The notes: generated from the sequence alone by a model not told the origin. Numbered from the stretch's first letter, positions 8,341-22,391 are shown. The stretch: DNA of 64,000 nucleotides from Jidongwangia harbinensis (GCF_020216025.1 NZ_JAIWNC010000016.1:1-64000), one strand, 5' to 3'. Numbers and translations: made by a program.

Positions 8341-8806
8341 GCCGGTCGGGCCCGCCCATCCGGCCTTCGCCGAGGTCGTCGCGATGTTCGACGAATACCG
8401 CGGCCACTACGGTCAGGCGTCCCGGCCCGGCCCGACCCGGGCCTGGCTCGCGGACCAGCTGACGCAGGGCCGGCTGACGCTGGCCGCGGCCCGCCACGGC
8501 GACGAGTTCTGCGGGTTCGTCACGACCGCGGTGTTGCCGGCGTCGCTGCGGCTCGGCACCGTCTGGTGGATCCGGGATCTGTACGTCGCCCCGAACCACC
8601 GCCGCGGCGGGGTGGGCCGGACGTTGCTGCGGCACGTCGTCGCCGGTGCCCGAGCAGCCGGTGCGCTGCGGGTCTCGCTGCAGACGGAGTCGGACAACGT
8701 GCCCGCGCTCACGTTGTACGCGGCGGCCGGCTTCCGACCGGTGGCCGGCCTGGACCTGCTGAACCTCGCACTGCGCCCGAACGACCGCGACGATCCCACC
8801 GCGTAG
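8324..8806 (+). CDS. GNAT family N-acetyltransferase
   Basis: The 160-residue product is a compact GNAT enzyme. The acetyl-CoA site is WIRDLYVAPNHRRGGVGRTL (R/QxxGxG/A present), followed by the helix LLRHVVAGARAAG and the late motif NVPALTLYAAAGF. The start is uncertain: GTG codons at 8297, 8324, 8330 and 8336 are all in frame and all lie in the 44-bp array, and none has a clear ribosome site. I prefer 8324, which gives VTVTVLPVGPAH, the usual beginning of such proteins. Translation may depend on sequence supplied by the repeat. Acceptor unknown. Confidence 0.82.
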   Translation: MTVTVLPVGPAHPAFAEVVAMFDEYRGHYGQASRPGPTRAWLADQLTQGRLTLAAARHGDEFCGFVTTAVLPASLRLGTVWWIRDLYVAPNHRRGGVGRTLLRHVVAGARAAGALRVSLQTESDNVPALTLYAAAGFRPVAGLDLLNLALRPNDRDDPTA

Positions 8807-8947
8807 TCCCGGCCGTGCGGTTCGGCGAGGCATAGTTCCAGCCGCGCAGACGGGGTCCGGGTGGGTGTGGTTGCTAGCCGCGCAGACGGGGGTCCTGGTG
8901 GGCGTGGTTGCTAGCCGCGCAGACGGGGGTCCTGGTGGGCGTGGTTG

Positions 8948-13522
<4,575 letters not shown>

Positions 13523-13710
13523 GGTGCCTCGGGGGTACGACAAGAAACCCACCGACGACCCCGATCAATCGGTCGTCCACCCGCCCCCGGGCAGGACGGC
13601 CAGCGGATTCGGATGGCCGGACGGGCCATGGTGTCACTCCCTGCACCTGGGGCACATTGATGCTCACCCACGCCGGATGAAACCGACGGACCCACCGACC
13701 AGGAGGTCCC

Positions 13711-14790
13711 GTGTCGATCAGCGTCTCCGCCCGCCGGCGAATGGCCGGCGCCGCCGCGGCCCTGGCGGTACTCGCCGCCGGCACGCTGCCGGCGGCCCCC
13801 GCGGCGGCCGCCACCGGGGGATATGTGCGGCTCGCGCACCTGTCGCCCGACACGCCCGCCGTGGACGTATATCTGAAAAGCCGTACCGGCTCGGTCGACC
13901 AGACGTTCCCGGCCGTCGGCTACGGCGCCCTCTCCGACTATCTGCGCCTCCCGGCCGGCGCCTACTCGGTGGCGATGCGCAAGGCCGGCGCCGACCCGGG
14001 CACCAAGCCGGTCCTGACCACGCAGGTCACCGTGGAGGAGGACGGCGCGTACACGGTCGCCGGTGTCGGTCGCTACGCCGACCTGGGGCTGCGGGTGCTG
14101 GAGGACGACCTGAAGCTGCCCGCCCCCGGCGAATCCAAGGTCAGGATCATCCAAGCTTCGGTACGGGCACCGGTCCTCGACGTCGACGTGAACAACGGCC
14201 CGGACATCGCGGACGGCGTCCAGTTCGCCACCACCACGCCGTACCGGGCGGTGAAGCCCGGCCGGTGGAACGTTCGCGTGCAACCGAGCGGCGGCGGCGT
14301 CAGCAGCACGCTGCCCTGCACGCTCGGGGCCGGCAGCGTCTACTCGCTGCTGGTGCTGGACGCCAAGAACGGCGCTCTCAAGCCGGAACTGCACATCGAC
14401 GCCGGCCGCCAGGGCACCGTCCCGCTGGGCGGCGTGGCCACCGGTGCGGGCGGCAGCCAGTCCACCTCCCCGGTGTGGATGGCGTTGCTCGTGGCCGGGT
14501 TGGCGGCGGTGCTGACCGGCGGGCTGGTGGTTGTCGTGCGACGCCGGCCGCGGCCGGTGTGGGCGGCGCCGGCGGGCAGGCTGGCCGGCCGGGCACCGGA
14601 GACCGGACCGGGTCCGGAGCCGGCGAACCCCGGTGCGCCGAAGTCCGGTTCTTCGACTGCCGGTTCTTCGACTGCCGGTTCTTCAACTGCCGGTTCCTCA
14701 ACGGCCGGTCCTGTGGCGGCTGGTTCTTCGACGGCCTGTCCTGGGGCGGCTGGGTCTGGGGTGGCCGGTTCTTCGACGGCCGGGCGTTGA
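13711..14790 (+). CDS. Secreted, membrane-anchored DUF4397 protein
   Basis: The 359-residue protein starts at GTG 13711 behind AGGAGG. A signal peptide spans about residues 1-36 (RRMAGAAAALAVLAAGTLPA...AAA). The DUF4397 beta-sandwich begins GGYVRLAHLSPDTPAVDVYL and continues as a duplicated strand pattern to about residue 230. A hydrophobic helix near 253-275 (VWMALLVAGLAAVLTGGLVV) is followed by RRRPR, placing the tail inside the cell. That tail carries GSSTA repeats encoded by 15-bp DNA units (14646-14706). The class F sortase gene follows after 27 nt; this pair recurs in actinomycetes, but no LPXTG sorting signal is present, so it is not an obvious sortase substrate. Confidence 0.85.
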   Translation: MSISVSARRRMAGAAAALAVLAAGTLPAAPAAAATGGYVRLAHLSPDTPAVDVYLKSRTGSVDQTFPAVGYGALSDYLRLPAGAYSVAMRKAGADPGTKPVLTTQVTVEEDGAYTVAGVGRYADLGLRVLEDDLKLPAPGESKVRIIQASVRAPVLDVDVNNGPDIADGVQFATTTPYRAVKPGRWNVRVQPSGGGVSSTLPCTLGAGSVYSLLVLDAKNGALKPELHIDAGRQGTVPLGGVATGAGGSQSTSPVWMALLVAGLAAVLTGGLVVVVRRRPRPVWAAPAGRLAGRAPETGPGPEPANPGAPKSGSSTAGSSTAGSSTAGSSTAGPVAAGSSTACPGAAGSGVAGSSTAGR

Positions 14791-14817
14791 CGCGGCTGGT
14801 GTGGCGGAGCATTCGGG

Positions 14818-16371
14818 ATGACTGCGGAAGCCAAGGAGCCGCCGGTCCGGCCCGCGCAGCGTGGACCGGCGCCGCCGGTGCCGACCGTGCGCGGGACGGT
14901 CCGGGTCGTGCCGGTGCCCGCGCCCACGGTGCGCGCGAGCGCGTCGGTGCCGGAGGCGATCGACCCAGCGTATCGCGATTCTCCGCCCTACTCGCCGTCG
15001 CGGACCCGCAATCCCGGGCCGTCGGGCCCGATCGCATCGAAGAAGGCCGCGCGAAAGCGGGCAGCCGCGCGGGAAGCGGAGGCACGGGAAGCAGCCGCGC
15101 GGGAAGCGGAGGCACGGGAAGCCGCCGCGCGTGAGGCCGCAGCGCGGGAGAAAGCCGGGCAAGAGGCGGCGGAACGGGCGGCTACTCAGCGGGAAGCGGC
15201 TGAGCGGGAAGCGCGTCATCGGGAAGCGGCTGAGCGGGAAGCGCGTCACCGGGAAGCGGCTGAGCGTGCGGCGGCTGGGCGTGCGGCGGCTCAGCGTGCG
15301 GCTGAGCAGAAAGCTGTCCCACCAACCCAGACCGAGCCAAGACAGGCCCACCACCCACGGCGACCAGACTCCAGGCAGCCCGAGCCCAGGCAGAACCATC
15401 CAGAGCCCTCCGCCCGGCCCGGATCCGGCCGCCCAGCAGTAGGCAAGGCGGCAGTAGGTAAGACGGCGGCGGTAGGCAAGGCGGCCGTAGGCAGTGCCGC
15501 GGTGGGCAGTGCCGCGGTGGGCAGTGCCGCGGTGGGCAGTGCCGCGGTGGGCAGTGCCGCGGTGGGCAGTGCCGCGGTGGGCAGTGCGGCCGCCGGAAAG
15601 CCCGCGCTACTCCGCGACGCGGACCCGGCCCCCACTTCCCAACCCACTCTCGGCCCCAGATCCGGACGTGACCAGGCCGTATCCGACCCATCCAGCAAGA
15701 TCGCCGCGCCGAATCCGGACGTGCGACCTCCCCGACGCTGGCTCCGCGTACTGCTGCCGCTCACCGCCGGCCTGCTGGCCGCGGCCGTGACCACGGCCAC
15801 GTACCTCGCCGTGGATCGTCGGACCCGCAGTGCCGACGTGGGTCGCTGGGGTGGCGTCGCGGCCGAGGTCGCACCGTTCGCGGTGCCGTCCGGGCCGACA
15901 CCGGACCCGTTCGGTACCACCGCGCCCGCGCTCAGCGGCGCGCCGACCCGCCTCAAGGTGAAGGCGATCGGCGTGGACACGTCGCTGGAGACGCTGCGCC
16001 TCGGCGACGACGGTGAACTGACCACGCCGGAGGACTTCGGCGCCGCAGGCTGGTACGCGGACGGCACCCGCCCCGGGGACGTCGGCCCCGCGGTCATCGC
16101 CGGGCACGTCGACTCCAAGAAGGGCCCGGCCGTCTTCTACCGGCTCCGCGAGCTGGAGGCCGGCGACCGCATCGACGTGGTGCGCGGCGGCCGGACGGTC
16201 CGGTTCACGGTGACGTCGGCCGCCTGGTACCCGAAGAAGAGGTTTCCCACCGACAAGGTGTACGGCCCGACCCCGGACCGTCAGCTCCGGCTGATCACCT
16301 GCGGTGGTGTTTTCGACCGGTCCCTGCGGTCGTATCGCGACAATCTGGTCGTCTACGCGGTGGCCGTGTGA
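14818..16371 (+). CDS. Class F sortase with long repetitive N-terminus
   Basis: The 517-residue protein ends with a class F sortase domain (about 385-517), a cysteine transpeptidase facing the cell exterior. The catalytic set is visible: His430 in AGHVDS, Cys495 in ITCGG and Arg507 in RSYRDN. A single transmembrane helix lies at about 308-330 (LLPLTAGLLAAAVTTATYLA). The 300 residues before it are unusual for a sortase: a proline-rich start, a charged Ala/Arg/Glu helical stretch (about 78-165) and seven VGSAA repeats. Most of this would be cytoplasmic. The DUF4397 gene lies 27 nt upstream. The sortase's cell-wall substrate is not in this window. Confidence 0.9.
   Translation: MTAEAKEPPVRPAQRGPAPPVPTVRGTVRVVPVPAPTVRASASVPEAIDPAYRDSPPYSPSRTRNPGPSGPIASKKAARKRAAAREAEAREAAAREAEAREAAAREAAAREKAGQEAAERAATQREAAEREARHREAAEREARHREAAERAAAGRAAAQRAAEQKAVPPTQTEPRQAHHPRRPDSRQPEPRQNHPEPSARPGSGRPAVGKAAVGKTAAVGKAAVGSAAVGSAAVGSAAVGSAAVGSAAVGSAAVGSAAAGKPALLRDADPAPTSQPTLGPRSGRDQAVSDPSSKIAAPNPDVRPPRRWLRVLLPLTAGLLAAAVTTATYLAVDRRTRSADVGRWGGVAAEVAPFAVPSGPTPDPFGTTAPALSGAPTRLKVKAIGVDTSLETLRLGDDGELTTPEDFGAAGWYADGTRPGDVGPAVIAGHVDSKKGPAVFYRLRELEAGDRIDVVRGGRTVRFTVTSAAWYPKKRFPTDKVYGPTPDRQLRLITCGGVFDRSLRSYRDNLVVYAVAV
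15487..15591 (+). repeat. 15-bp coding repeat (VGSAA x7)
   Basis: Seven head-to-tail 15-bp units, GTGGGCAGTGCCGCG apart from small changes in the first and last, encode VGSAA in the cytoplasmic part of the sortase. Near-perfect DNA identity suggests recent expansion by slippage. Confidence 0.95.
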
Positions 16372-16381
16372 TCGTCTTTTG

Positions 16382-16398
16382 GCAGGTCAGCGACCTGC
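16382..16398. terminator. Small hairpin after sortase gene
   Basis: A 7-bp stem (GCAGGTC and GACCTGC) with a 3-nt loop lies 11 nt past the sortase stop codon and before the kinase start. It is short, so it may be a terminator or an operator half-site pair. Confidence 0.3.
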
Positions 16399-16435
16399 GT
16401 CTACCCTGGTCAACAGGCTGGACGGGTGGAGGCTG

Positions 16436-18142
16436 ATGGCGGTCAGGCGGATGCTCGTCGCCGGTCGGTACCGACTCCAGGAGCCGGTCGGCACCGGCGG
16501 CATGGGGCGTGTCTGGATGGCACACGACGAGATGCTCGACCGGGTCGTGGCGGTCAAGGAGTTCGTCCCGCCGCAGTGGATGAGCGACGACGAGAAGGTC
16601 CGGCTCCGCGACCGGACACTCCGCGAGGCCCGCAGCGCGGCCCGGATCGGCCACCCCCATGTGGTACGGATCTACGACGTCGTGCACGCCGACGGCCTGC
16701 CGTGGATCGTGATGGAGTACGTGCCGTCCCGGTCCCTGCACCAGGTGGTGTCGGCGGACGGCCCGCTCAGCCCGGCGGCCACCGCCCGGATCGGACTGGC
16801 GGTGCTGGACGCGCTGACCGCGGCGCACGCGGCCGGGGTCCTGCATCGCGACGTCAAGCCGCACAACGTGCTGATCGGCCCGGACGGCCGGGTGGTGCTG
16901 ACCGACTTCGGCCTGGCCACGTTCGTCGACGACGGTTCGGTGACCGGCCCAGGGATGGTCGTCGGCTCGCCGCAGTACGTGTCGCCGGAGCGGGCCCGGG
17001 AGGGCGCGTCCACGGTGGAGTCGGATCTGTGGTCGCTGGGCGCCACGCTGTACGCCGCCGTGGAGGGCCGTTCGCCGTACGCGCGGGAGACCGCCATGGC
17101 CACCCTCCTGGCGCTCGCCACCGAGCCGCCGGATCCGTGTGTCCGGGCCGGTGACCTTGCCCCGGTGCTGAACCGGTTGCTGCTGCGGGACCCGGCCGCC
17201 CGGCCGAGCGCGGCGGAGGTCGCCGAGGGGCTGCGCGCCGTCGCGGGGGTGGCGGCCGGGGCCGGGGTGGGCGTACGTACCGGGAAAACCGGCCAACCGC
17301 TGGTGCCCGCGGAACGTCGCCGCGCGCTTCCGGAGGCCGCGCCGGTCACGCCCGTGGCGGTGCCCGCGGAGCGGCGGGACCCACCGGTGCCGGTCCAGCG
17401 CACCTCGCCGGAGCAGTCGCCTGCCCGGCCCCGCCGGTACCGGGTCGCGGCCGGTGCGCTGGCCGCGGCGGTGCTGGCCGGTGGCGGCGTGACCGGCTAT
17501 CTGGTGCAGCGCGACCGGAAGCCGGACCGGAACGTGGTCGGCGAGATCGTGACCAGCGCTCCGGCGCCGGCGGCCGGCGGGTTCAGCCCGGTGGCCTGCG
17601 ATCGGCAACCCCCGGCGGACGCGCCGCGCACGCCGCAGCCGGGCGCCAAGCGGGAGGTGAACGGCTGGGAACTGCTGTCCGGCTACTCGTACTTCGCGGC
17701 CGCCGGGTTCCATCTCGGGGTGCCGGACGGCTGGACCTACGAGCAGGTGGGCAGCACGTTCTGTTTCCGGGACCCGGACAACATCCGGATTCTGAGCGTC
17801 GACCCGGCGCGTACCCCGTCGGGTGATCCGGTCCGGGCCTGCCGGACCGAGGCGGACCGGCTGGTGCGCGCCGGTGCGCTGCCGGAATACCAGCAGATCG
17901 GCATCGACGAGGTACCGCTGCTGGAGCGGGCCGCGGACTGGGAGTACCGGTACGACGGCCGCGAGGCGATACGGATGCACGCCACCACCCGCTGGTTCGC
18001 GTCCGGCGGCCGGGCGTTCGCGCTCGGCTGGATCACCCGCGACTTCGAGTGGGGACAGAATCTCGCCATGTACCAGATGATCCAAAGCACGTTCTATCCG
18101 GACGAACCAGCCGACGCGCGGGCGACACCGCGGGTGAGTTGA
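16436..18142 (+). CDS. Transmembrane serine/threonine protein kinase
   Basis: The 568-residue protein has a Hanks-type kinase domain at residues 12-270: glycine loop VGTGGMGRV, Lys41 in VAVKEF, catalytic loop HRDVKPHN, DFG in TDFGLA, and an activation segment ending GSPQYVSPE. A proline-rich juxtamembrane linker follows. One hydrophobic helix (about 338-360, VAAGALAAAVLAGGGVTGYL) leads to an extracellular domain of about 190 residues with no PASTA repeats; it contains two visible cysteines and a WTYEQVGSTFCFRDP motif. The start at ATG 16436 follows GGAGG with 5-nt spacing; the longer frame overlaps the sortase gene. The sensor ligand and phosphorylation targets are unknown, though the neighbours point to envelope biology. 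Confidence 0.9.
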   Translation: MAVRRMLVAGRYRLQEPVGTGGMGRVWMAHDEMLDRVVAVKEFVPPQWMSDDEKVRLRDRTLREARSAARIGHPHVVRIYDVVHADGLPWIVMEYVPSRSLHQVVSADGPLSPAATARIGLAVLDALTAAHAAGVLHRDVKPHNVLIGPDGRVVLTDFGLATFVDDGSVTGPGMVVGSPQYVSPERAREGASTVESDLWSLGATLYAAVEGRSPYARETAMATLLALATEPPDPCVRAGDLAPVLNRLLLRDPAARPSAAEVAEGLRAVAGVAAGAGVGVRTGKTGQPLVPAERRRALPEAAPVTPVAVPAERRDPPVPVQRTSPEQSPARPRRYRVAAGALAAAVLAGGGVTGYLVQRDRKPDRNVVGEIVTSAPAPAAGGFSPVACDRQPPADAPRTPQPGAKREVNGWELLSGYSYFAAAGFHLGVPDGWTYEQVGSTFCFRDPDNIRILSVDPARTPSGDPVRACRTEADRLVRAGALPEYQQIGIDEVPLLERAADWEYRYDGREAIRMHATTRWFASGGRAFALGWITRDFEWGQNLAMYQMIQSTFYPDEPADARATPRVS

Positions 18143-18169
18143 CCGCGAGCGCGATATGGCGCAAGCGGT

Positions 18170-19711
18170 ATGACGAACGTCGATGTCCACTCTGCGATGC
18201 TCTACGGCGTGAGAAGAATATCCCTGGCCGCCACGACCACGCTGCTCGCGGCGTTCGTCGCGGCTCCTGCGCAGGCCGCCGCGCTGCAGGCACCGGACAT
18301 CCCCCTCGCCAACGTCAAGAGTCACCTCACCCAGCTGCAGAACATCGCCACCGCGAACGGCGGCAACCGCGCTCACGGCCAGCCGGGCTACCTGGCCTCG
18401 GTGACCTATCTGAAGGGCCTGCTGGACGCCGCCGGGTTCGTCACCCAGCAGCAGTCGTTCACGTACAACGGCGCCACTGGTTACAACCTGATCGCGGACT
18501 GGCCGGGCGGCGACACCAGCGACACGCTGATGGTCGGCGCGCATCTGGACAGCGTCGCCGCGGGGCCCGGCATCAACGACAACGCCACCGGTTCGGCCGC
18601 GAACCTGGAGGTCGCGTTGGCCGTCGCCCGCACCGGCTTCCAGCCCCGGCGGCACCTGCGGTTCGGCTGGTGGGGTGCGGAGGAACTGGGCCTGCGCGGA
18701 TCGACGTTCTACGTGAACTCGCTCAGTGCCGCCCAGCGGTCCGCGATCGGCGGGTACCTCAACTTCGACATGGTGGGTTCCCCCAACCCCGGCTACTTCC
18801 TGTACGACGGCGACAACTCGGACGGCACCGGCGCCGGTCCCGGCCCGGCCGGATCCGCCGAGATCGAGCAGACCCTGGCCGCGTACTTCTCCTCGATCAA
18901 CGTACCCACCCGTGGCACCGACTTCGACGGCCGCAGTGACTACGGCCCGTTCATCGCCAACGGGATCCCGGCCGGCGGCATCTTCACCGGCGCGGAAGGC
19001 CGCAAGACCGCCGCGCAGGTCGAACTCTGGGGCGGCACCACCGGCGCCTTCGATCCCTGCTACCACCGGGCCTGCGACACCACGAGCAACGTCAACGACA
19101 CCGCCCTGAACCGCAACAGCGACGCGATCGCGTACGCGGTGTGGGCGCTGGCCGAGGAGTCGGAGGAACCGCCGCCCGGTGAGACGGTGTGGTCGGACAC
19201 GTTCGAGTCGGCCACCGGATGGAGCGCCGGCACCGGCGACACCGCCACGTCCGGCCGTTGGGAGCGCGGCGACCCGGCCGCCACCAGTTCCGGCGTGGCC
19301 ACCCAGCTCGGCACCACGGTGAGCGGCACGTTCGACCTGGTCACCGGCGCGTCGGCGGGCGCCAGCGCGGGCGCGAACGACGTCGACGGCGGCATCACCA
19401 CCTCGCGTTCGCCGGCGGTCACGCTGCCGAGCGGCACGCTGACGCTGTCGTTCAGCTGGTACCTGTCCCACCTCAACAACGCGACCAGCGCCGACTACTT
19501 CCGGGTCAGCGTCGTCGCCGGATCCACCACGACCAGCGTCTTCAGTCAGGCCGGCGCGGCGAGCAACCGGGCCGCGGCCTGGCAGACCGCCACGGTGAAC
19601 CTGTCGGCCTACGCCGGGCAGAGCGTGCGCCTCCAGGTCGAGGCGGCGGACGCGGGCACGGCCAGCCTGGTCGAGGCCGCGTTCGACGACGTCAGGATCC
19701 TGAGGAGCTGA
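18170..19711 (+). CDS. Secreted M28 zinc aminopeptidase
   Basis: The 513-residue protein has a signal peptide (RRISLAATTTLLAAFVAAPAQA) and an M28 di-zinc peptidase domain to about residue 325. Metal ligands are recognisable in VGAHLDS, GINDNATGS, the WGAEELGL Glu pair, and the later FDMVGSPN and SDYGPF segments, as in Streptomyces aminopeptidase. It would release N-terminal residues from peptides outside the cell. Residues about 335-513 form a beta-rich domain (WSDTFESATGW...VEAAFDDVRILRS) like the jelly-roll C-terminal domains of secreted hydrolases. The start could instead be ATG 18197 or GTG 18209; none has a strong ribosome site. It lies 27 nt after the kinase gene. Confidence 0.88.
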   Translation: MTNVDVHSAMLYGVRRISLAATTTLLAAFVAAPAQAAALQAPDIPLANVKSHLTQLQNIATANGGNRAHGQPGYLASVTYLKGLLDAAGFVTQQQSFTYNGATGYNLIADWPGGDTSDTLMVGAHLDSVAAGPGINDNATGSAANLEVALAVARTGFQPRRHLRFGWWGAEELGLRGSTFYVNSLSAAQRSAIGGYLNFDMVGSPNPGYFLYDGDNSDGTGAGPGPAGSAEIEQTLAAYFSSINVPTRGTDFDGRSDYGPFIANGIPAGGIFTGAEGRKTAAQVELWGGTTGAFDPCYHRACDTTSNVNDTALNRNSDAIAYAVWALAEESEEPPPGETVWSDTFESATGWSAGTGDTATSGRWERGDPAATSSGVATQLGTTVSGTFDLVTGASAGASAGANDVDGGITTSRSPAVTLPSGTLTLSFSWYLSHLNNATSADYFRVSVVAGSTTTSVFSQAGAASNRAAAWQTATVNLSAYAGQSVRLQVEAADAGTASLVEAAFDDVRILRS

Positions 19712-19718
19712 GACCCGG

Positions 19719-19751
19719 GGGTATGGCGGAAGTGCGCCTTCCGCCGTACCC
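19719..19751 (+). terminator. Hairpin terminator after the M28 gene
   Basis: A 14-bp stem with one G-U pair (19719-19732 with 19738-19751) and a 5-nt loop follows the stop codon by 7 nt. It is one of the clearest terminators in the window. Confidence 0.72.
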
Positions 19752-19865
19752 TCGCCTGCCCGGTCTTCGACAGCGACCCTGCCGGGACCGTTGATAGAGT
19801 CATCAGATGGCTGGCAGTACCCGGCCGGGCTCGGCCCGGCGTCCCTCGCACCGGCGAGCCCTCCC

Positions 19866-21251
19866 GTGTTGATCCTGATCGGGTTTCTGCTGGTCATTGT
19901 GATCACCGCCCTCACCGGTTATTTCGTCGCGCAGGAGTTCGGCTACGTCGCCGTCGACAAGGGCCGGCTGCGGCAGCAGGCCGACCAGGGTGACGTGGCC
20001 GCCAAGCGAGCTCTGCGGGTCACCGAGCGGCTGTCGTTCATGCTGTCCGGTGCCCAGCTCGGCATCACCGTCACCGCCCTGATCGTCGGGTACGTGGCGG
20101 AGCCTTTCCTCGGCGACGGCATGGCGGAGCTGTTCGGGCTGGCCGGCGTGCCGACCGCGGTGAGCATGCCGCTCTCGGTGTTCCTGGCGTTGCTGATCGC
20201 CACGGTCGTGCAGATGGTGCTGGGCGAGTTGGCGCCGAAGAACTTCGCGATCGCCCGCCCCGAGGTGCTGGCCAAGGCACTGAGCCGGTCCACGCTGCTG
20301 TACCTGGCGGTGTTCGGCCCGGTGATCCGGCTCTTCGACAAGGCCGCCGTGCGCCTGCTGCGGCGGATCGGCATCGAGCCGATCGAGGAGTTGCCGGAGG
20401 GCGCGACGGAGGAGGATCTCGAACAGATCATCGCCGAGTCGCGCGCCGAGGGGCACCTCACCCCGGAGCTGTCCGAGCTGCTCGACCGGGGTCTCGACTT
20501 CCGCCGCCGGACCGCCGCCGAGGTGATGGTGCCGCGCGTCGACGTGCACACCGTCCGGGCCGACGAGCCGGCCGTTCGCGTGGTGTCGTTGCTGGACACC
20601 GGCCGGTCCCGCTTCCCGGTCCGCTCCGGCACCGGCGTCGACGAGATCATCGGCGTGGTCGGCATCGCCGACGTCCTGCCGGTGCCGCCGGACGAGCGGG
20701 CCACCACCCCGGTGTCCGACATCGCCGGACCGCCGCTGTTCGTGCCGGCCTCGCTGCGCCTGCCCACGGTGCTGGACCGGATGCGTCGCGGGCACCGCCA
20801 GCTGGCCTGCGTGGTGGACGAGTACGGCGGATTCGCCGGCATCATCTCGCTGGAGGACATCGCCGAGGAACTGGTCGGCCCGATCCGTGACGAGGACGAC
20901 CTGCCGGAGCCGAGTCCGGTCCGCCAGGACGACGGCGCATGGGTGGTCCCGGCCCGCTGGCGCATCGACGAGGTGGCCGACGCGACCGGGGTGGCACTGC
21001 CCGAGGACCCCGGGTACGACACCGTTTCCGGCCTGGTCATGGCCCGGCTGGGCCGGGTGCCCGGGATCGGCGACGAGGTGTCGGTCGCGTTGCCGCCGTC
21101 GCTCGACGACGAGACGCCGTCGCGGGCCGTGCTCACGGTGCTGTCGGTGGACCGGCACGTGCCCGATTCGGTACGGGTGTCCGTCCCGTCCACCGCCGCA
21201 CCCTCGCCGCCCGCCACGTCACCGGATGCGGCCTCGGGGGTGTCGCGATGA
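19866..21251 (+). CDS. CNNM/CBS-pair transporter (hemolysin C family)
   Basis: The 461-residue protein has an N-terminal DUF21/CNNM membrane domain (about 1-185, with hydrophobic segments starting VLILIGFLLVIVITALTGYF), a cytoplasmic CBS pair (about 205-320, PRVDVHTVRADEPAVRV and IISLEDIAEELVG), and a C-terminal CorC_HlyC domain. Such proteins are linked to magnesium or other cation transport; 'hemolysin' is a historical label. I chose GTG 19866, since the upstream TTG at 19791 adds residues without family resemblance. The next gene overlaps it by 4 nt (ATGA), so the two are translationally coupled and probably form a heteromeric pair. Confidence 0.87.
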   Translation: MLILIGFLLVIVITALTGYFVAQEFGYVAVDKGRLRQQADQGDVAAKRALRVTERLSFMLSGAQLGITVTALIVGYVAEPFLGDGMAELFGLAGVPTAVSMPLSVFLALLIATVVQMVLGELAPKNFAIARPEVLAKALSRSTLLYLAVFGPVIRLFDKAAVRLLRRIGIEPIEELPEGATEEDLEQIIAESRAEGHLTPELSELLDRGLDFRRRTAAEVMVPRVDVHTVRADEPAVRVVSLLDTGRSRFPVRSGTGVDEIIGVVGIADVLPVPPDERATTPVSDIAGPPLFVPASLRLPTVLDRMRRGHRQLACVVDEYGGFAGIISLEDIAEELVGPIRDEDDLPEPSPVRQDDGAWVVPARWRIDEVADATGVALPEDPGYDTVSGLVMARLGRVPGIGDEVSVALPPSLDDETPSRAVLTVLSVDRHVPDSVRVSVPSTAAPSPPATSPDAASGVSR

Positions 21252-22303
21252 GCACCACCTGGGCCGCCCTCGTCTCGGTGCTTCTGCTGGCCGGCAACGG
21301 GTTCTTCGTCGCGGCCGAGTTCGCCCTGGTGGCGAGCAAGCGGTATCGGCTGGAGCACGCCGCCGCGGAAGGCAGCCGCGCCGCGAAGGCCGCGCTCGAC
21401 GGCAGCCGCGAGCTGTCCGTCATGCTGGCCGGTGCGCAGCTCGGCATCACGCTCTGTTCGCTGGGCCTCGGCGCGCTCGCCGAACCCGCCATCGAACACC
21501 TGCTCAGCCCGCTGCTGCACGCGATCGGCCTGCCCGACGTGCCCAGTCACGTGATCGCCTTCCTGCTCGCGCTGACCATCGTCACGTTCCTGCACCTGGT
21601 GATCGGCGAGATGATGCCGAAGTCCTGGGCGATCACCGACCCGGAACGGTCCGCGCTGCTGCTGGCCCTGCCGTTCCGCGCGTTCACCCGGATGGTGCGT
21701 CCCGGGCTGAACGCGCTCAACGGCCTGGCCAACGTGGCGCTCAAGCCGTTCGGGGTGCACCCGCAGGACCAGCTCGCCCAGGCACACGGCCCGGAAGAGA
21801 TGAACATCCTGCTGGAACGTTCCCGGGCCGAGGGCCTGATCGGTGCCGAGCAGACCGAACTGCTCACCAGCATGCTGCGCCTGCAGGAGATGAAGGTCGG
21901 CGACGTGCTGATTCCGGACGACCAACTGGTCACCGTGACGCCGGACGCGACCGCCGCGGAGGTCGAGGACGCCTCCCGGCGCAGCGGCCGTTCCCGGCTG
22001 GCGATCGTCGGACGGGACGACCGGGTGGCCGGGGTGGTGCATGTGCGCGACGCGCTGCGGGCCACCACGGCCGGCCGGGCCACCACGGCGTCGGATCTGA
22101 TGGACCCGCCGTTCGTCCTGGCCGCCGGGGTCACGGTGACGGACGCGGTCACCCGGATGCGTGCCGAGCGGGCCCAGCTCGCCATGGTCACCCGGGACGG
22201 CCGCCGGGTCGGCTTCGTGGCCCTGGAGGACCTGCTCGAGCAGGTGATCGGCGAGTTCGACGACGAGACGGACCCGGTGCCGGTCGGCCGCCGGATGCGC
22301 TGA
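21248..22303 (+). CDS. Second CNNM/CBS-domain protein
   Basis: The 351-residue paralogue of the preceding gene begins with ATG overlapping its stop codon. The CNNM domain (about 1-190) contains FFVAAEFALVASKRYRLE and LAGAQLGITLCSLGLG, matching the upstream protein's FVAQEFGYVAVDKGRL and LSGAQLGITVTALIVG. A CBS pair follows (about 205-340). It lacks the C-terminal CorC_HlyC domain that its partner has. This long-plus-short arrangement is common in actinomycetes and suggests assembly of the two products in the cytoplasmic membrane. Transported ion unknown. Confidence 0.87.
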   Translation: MSTTWAALVSVLLLAGNGFFVAAEFALVASKRYRLEHAAAEGSRAAKAALDGSRELSVMLAGAQLGITLCSLGLGALAEPAIEHLLSPLLHAIGLPDVPSHVIAFLLALTIVTFLHLVIGEMMPKSWAITDPERSALLLALPFRAFTRMVRPGLNALNGLANVALKPFGVHPQDQLAQAHGPEEMNILLERSRAEGLIGAEQTELLTSMLRLQEMKVGDVLIPDDQLVTVTPDATAAEVEDASRRSGRSRLAIVGRDDRVAGVVHVRDALRATTAGRATTASDLMDPPFVLAAGVTVTDAVTRMRAERAQLAMVTRDGRRVGFVALEDLLEQVIGEFDDETDPVPVGRRMR

Positions 22304-22305
22304 GC

Positions 22306-22352
22306 CCACACCGAGCCGTCCCCACACGAGCCGTCCCCACACCGAGCCGTCC
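22306..22352. repeat. About 16-bp direct repeat, three copies
   Basis: Three imperfect CCCCACACCGAGCCGT units fill the space between the convergent CNNM and PNPOx-GNAT genes. Confidence 0.65.
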
Positions 22353-22391
22353 CCGGTCGTGCCGCGGCCGTGCCCCGGCGGCGCGGCGCCG

